Below are positions 35,591-38,617 of a stretch of DNA of 38,617 nucleotides, piece after piece; position 1 is the stretch's first letter; each line of letters opens with the position of its first letter. The notes beneath the pieces are model-generated. The model did not search any database. It saw nothing but the letters and a program-made list of their open reading frames with translations, and was not told where the DNA came from. Position numbers and translations under genes: made by a program. Origin of the DNA: Ignavibacteriota bacterium (GTDB lineage Bacteria; Bacteroidota; Ignavibacteria; UBA10030; UBA6906); NCBI GenBank assembly GCA_003162635.1, contig PMNE01000019.1, positions 7,624 through 46,240 on the forward strand, written 5' to 3'.

Positions 35591-35773
35591 CAGCCATGCC
35601 GAGCCCGTTCAAATCCGGTCGCAGGCCAATCACGAGAGTGAATTGACCTCATCACCGGTTCGTAAGTGTATGGCCTCAATCAAGGGGTAAACTATGATGA
35701 AGTAATCGTAGTTGGCGCTGGCGGAAGTCTGGCAGCAGTCGTGATCACCAGGATTTCCGATTCCTCCTTCGCA

Positions 35774-35800
35774 CGAATGCCCGCCGATGGCGGGCATTCG
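35774..35800. repeat. Perfect hairpin, possible dispersed repeat or bidirectional terminator
   Basis: CGAATGCCCGCC (35774-35785), loop GAT, GGCGGGCATTCG (35789-35800): a perfect 12-base stem. It lies in the 273-base convergent gap (35591-35863) between the aldo/keto reductase and RACo genes, where nothing coding is seen. Confidence 0.6.
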
Positions 35801-35807
35801 AATTCTA

Positions 35808-35825
35808 AACTCTGAGCTCAGAGTT
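35808..35825. repeat. 18-base perfect palindrome
   Basis: AACTCTGAG/CTCAGAGTT, centred at 35816/35817. A related half-site (TCTGAAGTCAGAG) follows directly. Together with the hairpin just before it, it resembles a compound intergenic repeat. Confidence 0.55.
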
Positions 35826-35863
35826 CTGAAGTCAGAGCTTGTTACTTCCAACCCGATCCTTTT

Positions 35864-37783
35864 TCAGCATTCCTTTCCCTGGGAGGTCGCCGCGCGGACA
35901 GAAGGAAAAAGATCCATGTCGGTGTGAGGCAGGAACAACGCCCCGGTGTATTGATGCATGTACTCCGGACTCGTGTTCAATTCGACATACGTCATCCGCC
36001 TCGACAGCTCCAACATGCGCTCCCGATACCGCCGGGAAATGAGGGCCCCAGAGGCCCCCATCAACGATGAATTCCCGACATAACGATACTTCTCACGCGG
36101 AATATCGGGGATCAATCCGATGGTGATCGCTTGCTCCAAATCCAGAAAGCGGCCAAATCCGCCGGCGATGAAGACAGTCCCAATACGCTCCATCCCAACA
36201 CCGACATGCTGGAGCAACATACTGATGGCAGAGTAGATCGCCGCCTTCGCACGAATGACGTTTTCGATGTCCAGTTCCGTGACGATGATGGCTTTGCCCG
36301 CCCCGCTTTCATCCTCCGGAACAACCACGTAGTGGGCACGCCTGCCGTTTATCCGGATGACGGACGAACTCCTGGTACGACTGAATTTGCCGGCGCGGTC
36401 GATCCACCCGGTTCGATACAGTCCGGCAAGGAGGGATATCATGCCCGACCCGCAGATGCCGACGGGCTTGCCCCCGCCGATCGTCCGAACCGTCGCAACG
36501 CCCGTCGCCGGATCGATATCGGCCTGTTCGATCGCCCCCAACGCCGCCCGCATTCCATGCTCAATGCCTCCCCCCTCAAATGCCGGGCCTGCGGAGCAAG
36601 CACACGTAATCAAAAAGTCATGATTGCCTATCACCAGTTCACCATTGGTCCCGATGTCCATAAAGAGACTCAGGGATTCCCTCTCGTCCACCGAATTCGC
36701 GATCAGAAGACCTGCCGTGATATCGCCGCCGACGTAACTTCCGACACTCGGGCAGATGAGAATCCGTGAACGCGGATGGATGTGAATCCCCACCTCCTCA
36801 GCACTCAGGAGCGGCACCTCATGAACGGTCGGGGTGTATGGCTCCAGCCGTATGTATTCAGGGTTCAGACCCAGGAGAAGGTGCATCATCGTTGTGTTGC
36901 CGGCGATCACCGCAGCGCGGATCTCATCAGACTTCACATCGTGATTCCCGGCAACTTTGCGAATCAAATTGTTGATTGTACTCAGGACACGGATGCGCAG
37001 CTCCTCCCTGCGGTCCGGCGTGCGGGCGTAGTTGATCCGGCTTATCACGTCCAGTCCACAGGAGATTTGGGCATTGTAATCCGTGCGGGTGGCGAGTACC
37101 CCGGCCGAGGAAAGAGAGACGAGCTGCACGGCAACCGTGGTGGTGCCGACATCCACCGCGAGGCCGAAATGACGGGCAGTACAATCCCCCGGCTCGACAT
37201 CAATCACATAATCGGATGTCGTTGTGCGGCACAGGGTGACCGTCACGTTCCCATCCTCCCCCCTCAATGCTTCGGCAAGAGACCGGAGGACAGAAACGGG
37301 ACAGTTGAGCTCTCGCCTTTCACCATCCTTCTCTATGCACCGTGTGAGCCGGTCCAGGTCGGAGAGCCCGTCCTCGAGCTGAGGTTGCGGCACGGTGTAT
37401 TGTATCTTTTCAACCAACGGCTCCCCGGGACGTTGGTCCGTCAGAAGGTCCGCGTGGATCTGCCAGTCGACATCCTCGTCTTCAACGAACTTTCCCCCGA
37501 TGCGTCCGATCAGTTCCGGGACTTCAACGGTCACAGCGGAATCGAGCACCTGCGTCCTGCAGGCGAGGACGTATCCTTTCTTCGCCGCCGACTCGGGTAG
37601 AATGCCGAGGCTATCCGTCTCGTAGTGCCCGGAGTCGATTCGGACGATGCATTGTCCGCAAGAGCCATCTCCGCCACACGGCGCATCCATCTCGACGCCG
37701 GCCATGCGGGTGGCATCGAGCAAGGATGTTCCCGCAATCACCTCAACGCTTTGGCCGGATGGTTGGAAAAAGACCTTCGGCAT
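35864..37783 (-). CDS. Reductive activator of corrinoid protein (RACo-like; 2Fe-2S plus ASKHA, DUF4445)
   Basis: 639 residues from the ATG at 37783 (AGGAG 10 bases upstream). The N-terminal ferredoxin domain has Cys36, Cys42, Cys45 and Cys75 (CGGDGSCGQC plus a distal Cys) for a [2Fe-2S] cluster. A middle domain leads to a C-terminal actin-like ATPase (LAVDVGTTTVAVQLV, AAVIAGNTTMMHLLLG, MDIGTNGELVIGN, FIAGGFGRFLDLE). Proteins of this layout use ATP to reduce Co(II) of corrinoid iron-sulfur or methyltransferase proteins back to Co(I). The gene upstream encodes the corrinoid iron-sulfur protein large subunit, its natural partner. Confidence 0.93.
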   Translation of the reverse strand: MPKVFFQPSGQSVEVIAGTSLLDATRMAGVEMDAPCGGDGSCGQCIVRIDSGHYETDSLGILPESAAKKGYVLACRTQVLDSAVTVEVPELIGRIGGKFVEDEDVDWQIHADLLTDQRPGEPLVEKIQYTVPQPQLEDGLSDLDRLTRCIEKDGERRELNCPVSVLRSLAEALRGEDGNVTVTLCRTTTSDYVIDVEPGDCTARHFGLAVDVGTTTVAVQLVSLSSAGVLATRTDYNAQISCGLDVISRINYARTPDRREELRIRVLSTINNLIRKVAGNHDVKSDEIRAAVIAGNTTMMHLLLGLNPEYIRLEPYTPTVHEVPLLSAEEVGIHIHPRSRILICPSVGSYVGGDITAGLLIANSVDERESLSLFMDIGTNGELVIGNHDFLITCACSAGPAFEGGGIEHGMRAALGAIEQADIDPATGVATVRTIGGGKPVGICGSGMISLLAGLYRTGWIDRAGKFSRTRSSSVIRINGRRAHYVVVPEDESGAGKAIIVTELDIENVIRAKAAIYSAISMLLQHVGVGMERIGTVFIAGGFGRFLDLEQAITIGLIPDIPREKYRYVGNSSLMGASGALISRRYRERMLELSRRMTYVELNTSPEYMHQYTGALFLPHTDMDLFPSVRAATSQGKEC

Positions 37784-37917
37784 TGCTTCTCTGCTCCTGG
37801 TTGCACTGTGCTGCTTGTTGCCACAAAGACGCGGAGGATTGGGCAGGTGTTTCTTCGGAAGGAAGGATCCCGCGTCCCGGCGGTCTTCTTTCTTCAAGAC
37901 GGGAGATCACCGCATTC

Positions 37918-38617
37918 TCACGCAGAGAGTTTTGCTTTGACAAAACTCTCAATATCGGCGGCTTCCTGCGGACCGACGATGACTTTCCAGTGGGGAAGAT
38001 TCTCCTCCAGCTCTCCGCTGATTTGCGCAACATACCCCGGAATAACGATCTCACGCGTCGTCACGCGATCTTCCAGACCGATTTCTTTCACGAATTTCCC
38101 GATACTGGCACCGGAGAATTTGCCGGCAGCCCAAGCAGTCAACACGCTCATCCCCTCGCACTCCGGCACAACCAGCCACGCACTGATACCACAATTCTCG
38201 ATTTCGCCCGAAACGATGAAATACGTCAAGGAGAAATTCGTTGTGACAAACACCGGCGAATCCGGTTTGGGTTCTCCGATCTCGTATGCCTTCGGTTCCA
38301 CCTGAATCGGCTTCTGAGGATCCGTGTAGATATTCAGGCGAAGCGTCAGAAGCGAGGCAATCTGGGCGGGGTCAAACGAAGGCAAGACGCACAATCCGCC
38401 GTATTTGGATATTTCATTGACCGCAAGCACCGTTTCTTCCAAACGACCTTTGGGTTCGATGAAGGTCACTGTGGGATAACCCAGGGGGTTGAAATTCTCC
38501 TTCAACGCCGCCCTGCGGGCGACGGTGTTGGTCTGAAATTGCTCCGCAAGCGATCGGGCCTGAAAATGCAATACCAGGTCGTTGAATCCCTCTTCCTTCA
38601 ATTTAGTCGTTGCCGAA
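37918..38617 (-). CDS. acsC: Corrinoid iron-sulfur protein large (gamma) subunit, C-terminal part
   Basis: The frame is open to the right edge; 232 codons and the stop (37918-37920) are in the window. The visible part covers the end of the TIM barrel (KEEGFNDLVLHFQ, NPLGYPTVTFIEP) and the C-terminal corrinoid-binding region (SPVFVTTNFSLTYF, VLTAWAAGKFSGASIGKF, REIVIPGYVAQISGELEE). The N-terminal [4Fe-4S] domain is outside. In the Wood-Ljungdahl pathway this subunit carries the methyl-cobamide that feeds acetyl-CoA synthase. The next gene, 134 bases downstream, is the ATP-dependent activator, so an ACS/CODH operon continues leftwards from beyond the window. Archaeal-type naming would be CdhE. 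Confidence 0.93.
   Translation of the reverse strand, partial: SATTKLKEEGFNDLVLHFQARSLAEQFQTNTVARRAALKENFNPLGYPTVTFIEPKGRLEETVLAVNEISKYGGLCVLPSFDPAQIASLLTLRLNIYTDPQKPIQVEPKAYEIGEPKPDSPVFVTTNFSLTYFIVSGEIENCGISAWLVVPECEGMSVLTAWAAGKFSGASIGKFVKEIGLEDRVTTREIVIPGYVAQISGELEENLPHWKVIVGPQEAADIESFVKAKLSA

Noticed and set aside
35601-35635. A tRNA T-arm-like GTTCAAATCC that could mark the far end of an integrated island
   Set aside because: The flanking bases do not form a T stem and do not resemble the 3' end of the tRNA-Asp at 32125, so there is no direct repeat to support an attachment site.

Overview
This 38.6 kb stretch is a GC-rich (roughly 57-58 percent by eye), gene-dense bacterial chromosome segment. 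Mixed signals point to an anaerobic or facultative member of the FCB side of the tree (Bacteroidota, Ignavibacteria or a neighbouring candidate lineage). The evidence is a fused ThrA in a thrABC operon, a receiver/PPDK-type ATP-grasp fusion, a GPH sugar symporter and an archaemetzincin, together with Wood-Ljungdahl genes (corrinoid iron-sulfur protein large subunit and its reductive activator). Many genes have good Shine-Dalgarno sites and sigma70-like promoters, so it does not look like a typical Bacteroidales genome. The lineage is an inference.

Layout. 1-4191 (+): the 3' end of a sugar ABC transporter ATPase, an exported GH31 alpha-glucosidase, and a TPR-transmembrane-TonB_C protein. 4271-9457 (-): a c-heme-type sensor kinase, a sigma54 NtrC-type regulator and an archaemetzincin joined by 4-base overlaps, then a DUF4139 protein. 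9734-10360 (-): a membrane-anchored GcvH-like protein that lacks the lipoyl lysine. 10961-15395 (+): glutamate dehydrogenase with a clear terminator, then the receiver/PPDK fusion. 15452-16353 (-): a receiver-only regulator and a PEBP-family protein. 16532-18288 (+): a lipoprotein and a membrane-tethered coiled-coil protein, both of unknown function. 18292-25969 (-): threonine operon with a leader peptide and attenuator (thrL, thrA, thrB, thrC), followed by proC, an AlaX-type editing protein and an exported M64 peptidase. 26149-27752 (-): an inositol-monophosphatase-family phosphatase and an RMDN-like TPR protein. 28148-31761 (+): a Gfo/Idh/MocA oxidoreductase, a GPH symporter with a large periplasmic insert, and an exported GlcG/HbpS-like protein. 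32125-32199: tRNA-Asp. 32486-35590 (+): a redox island (two aldo/keto reductases, a cupin and a carboxymuconolactone-decarboxylase-like protein), partly lower in GC. 35864-38617 (-): the RACo-type corrinoid activator and the C-terminal part of the corrinoid iron-sulfur protein large subunit.

The best-supported regulatory discovery is a complete transcription attenuator ahead of thrA. It has a sigma70 promoter, a 20-residue leader peptide with four Thr codons that appears to start at or next to +1 (leaderless), an antiterminator pairing 12 of 12 positions including two wobbles, and a terminator hairpin ending just before the thrA ATG. Other points of interest are the heme-sensor/NtrC/archaemetzincin operon with an inverted repeat abutting its predicted -35, the GcvH-like protein without its lipoylation site, the receiver/PPDK fusion, and several palindromes in the sugar-gene promoters.
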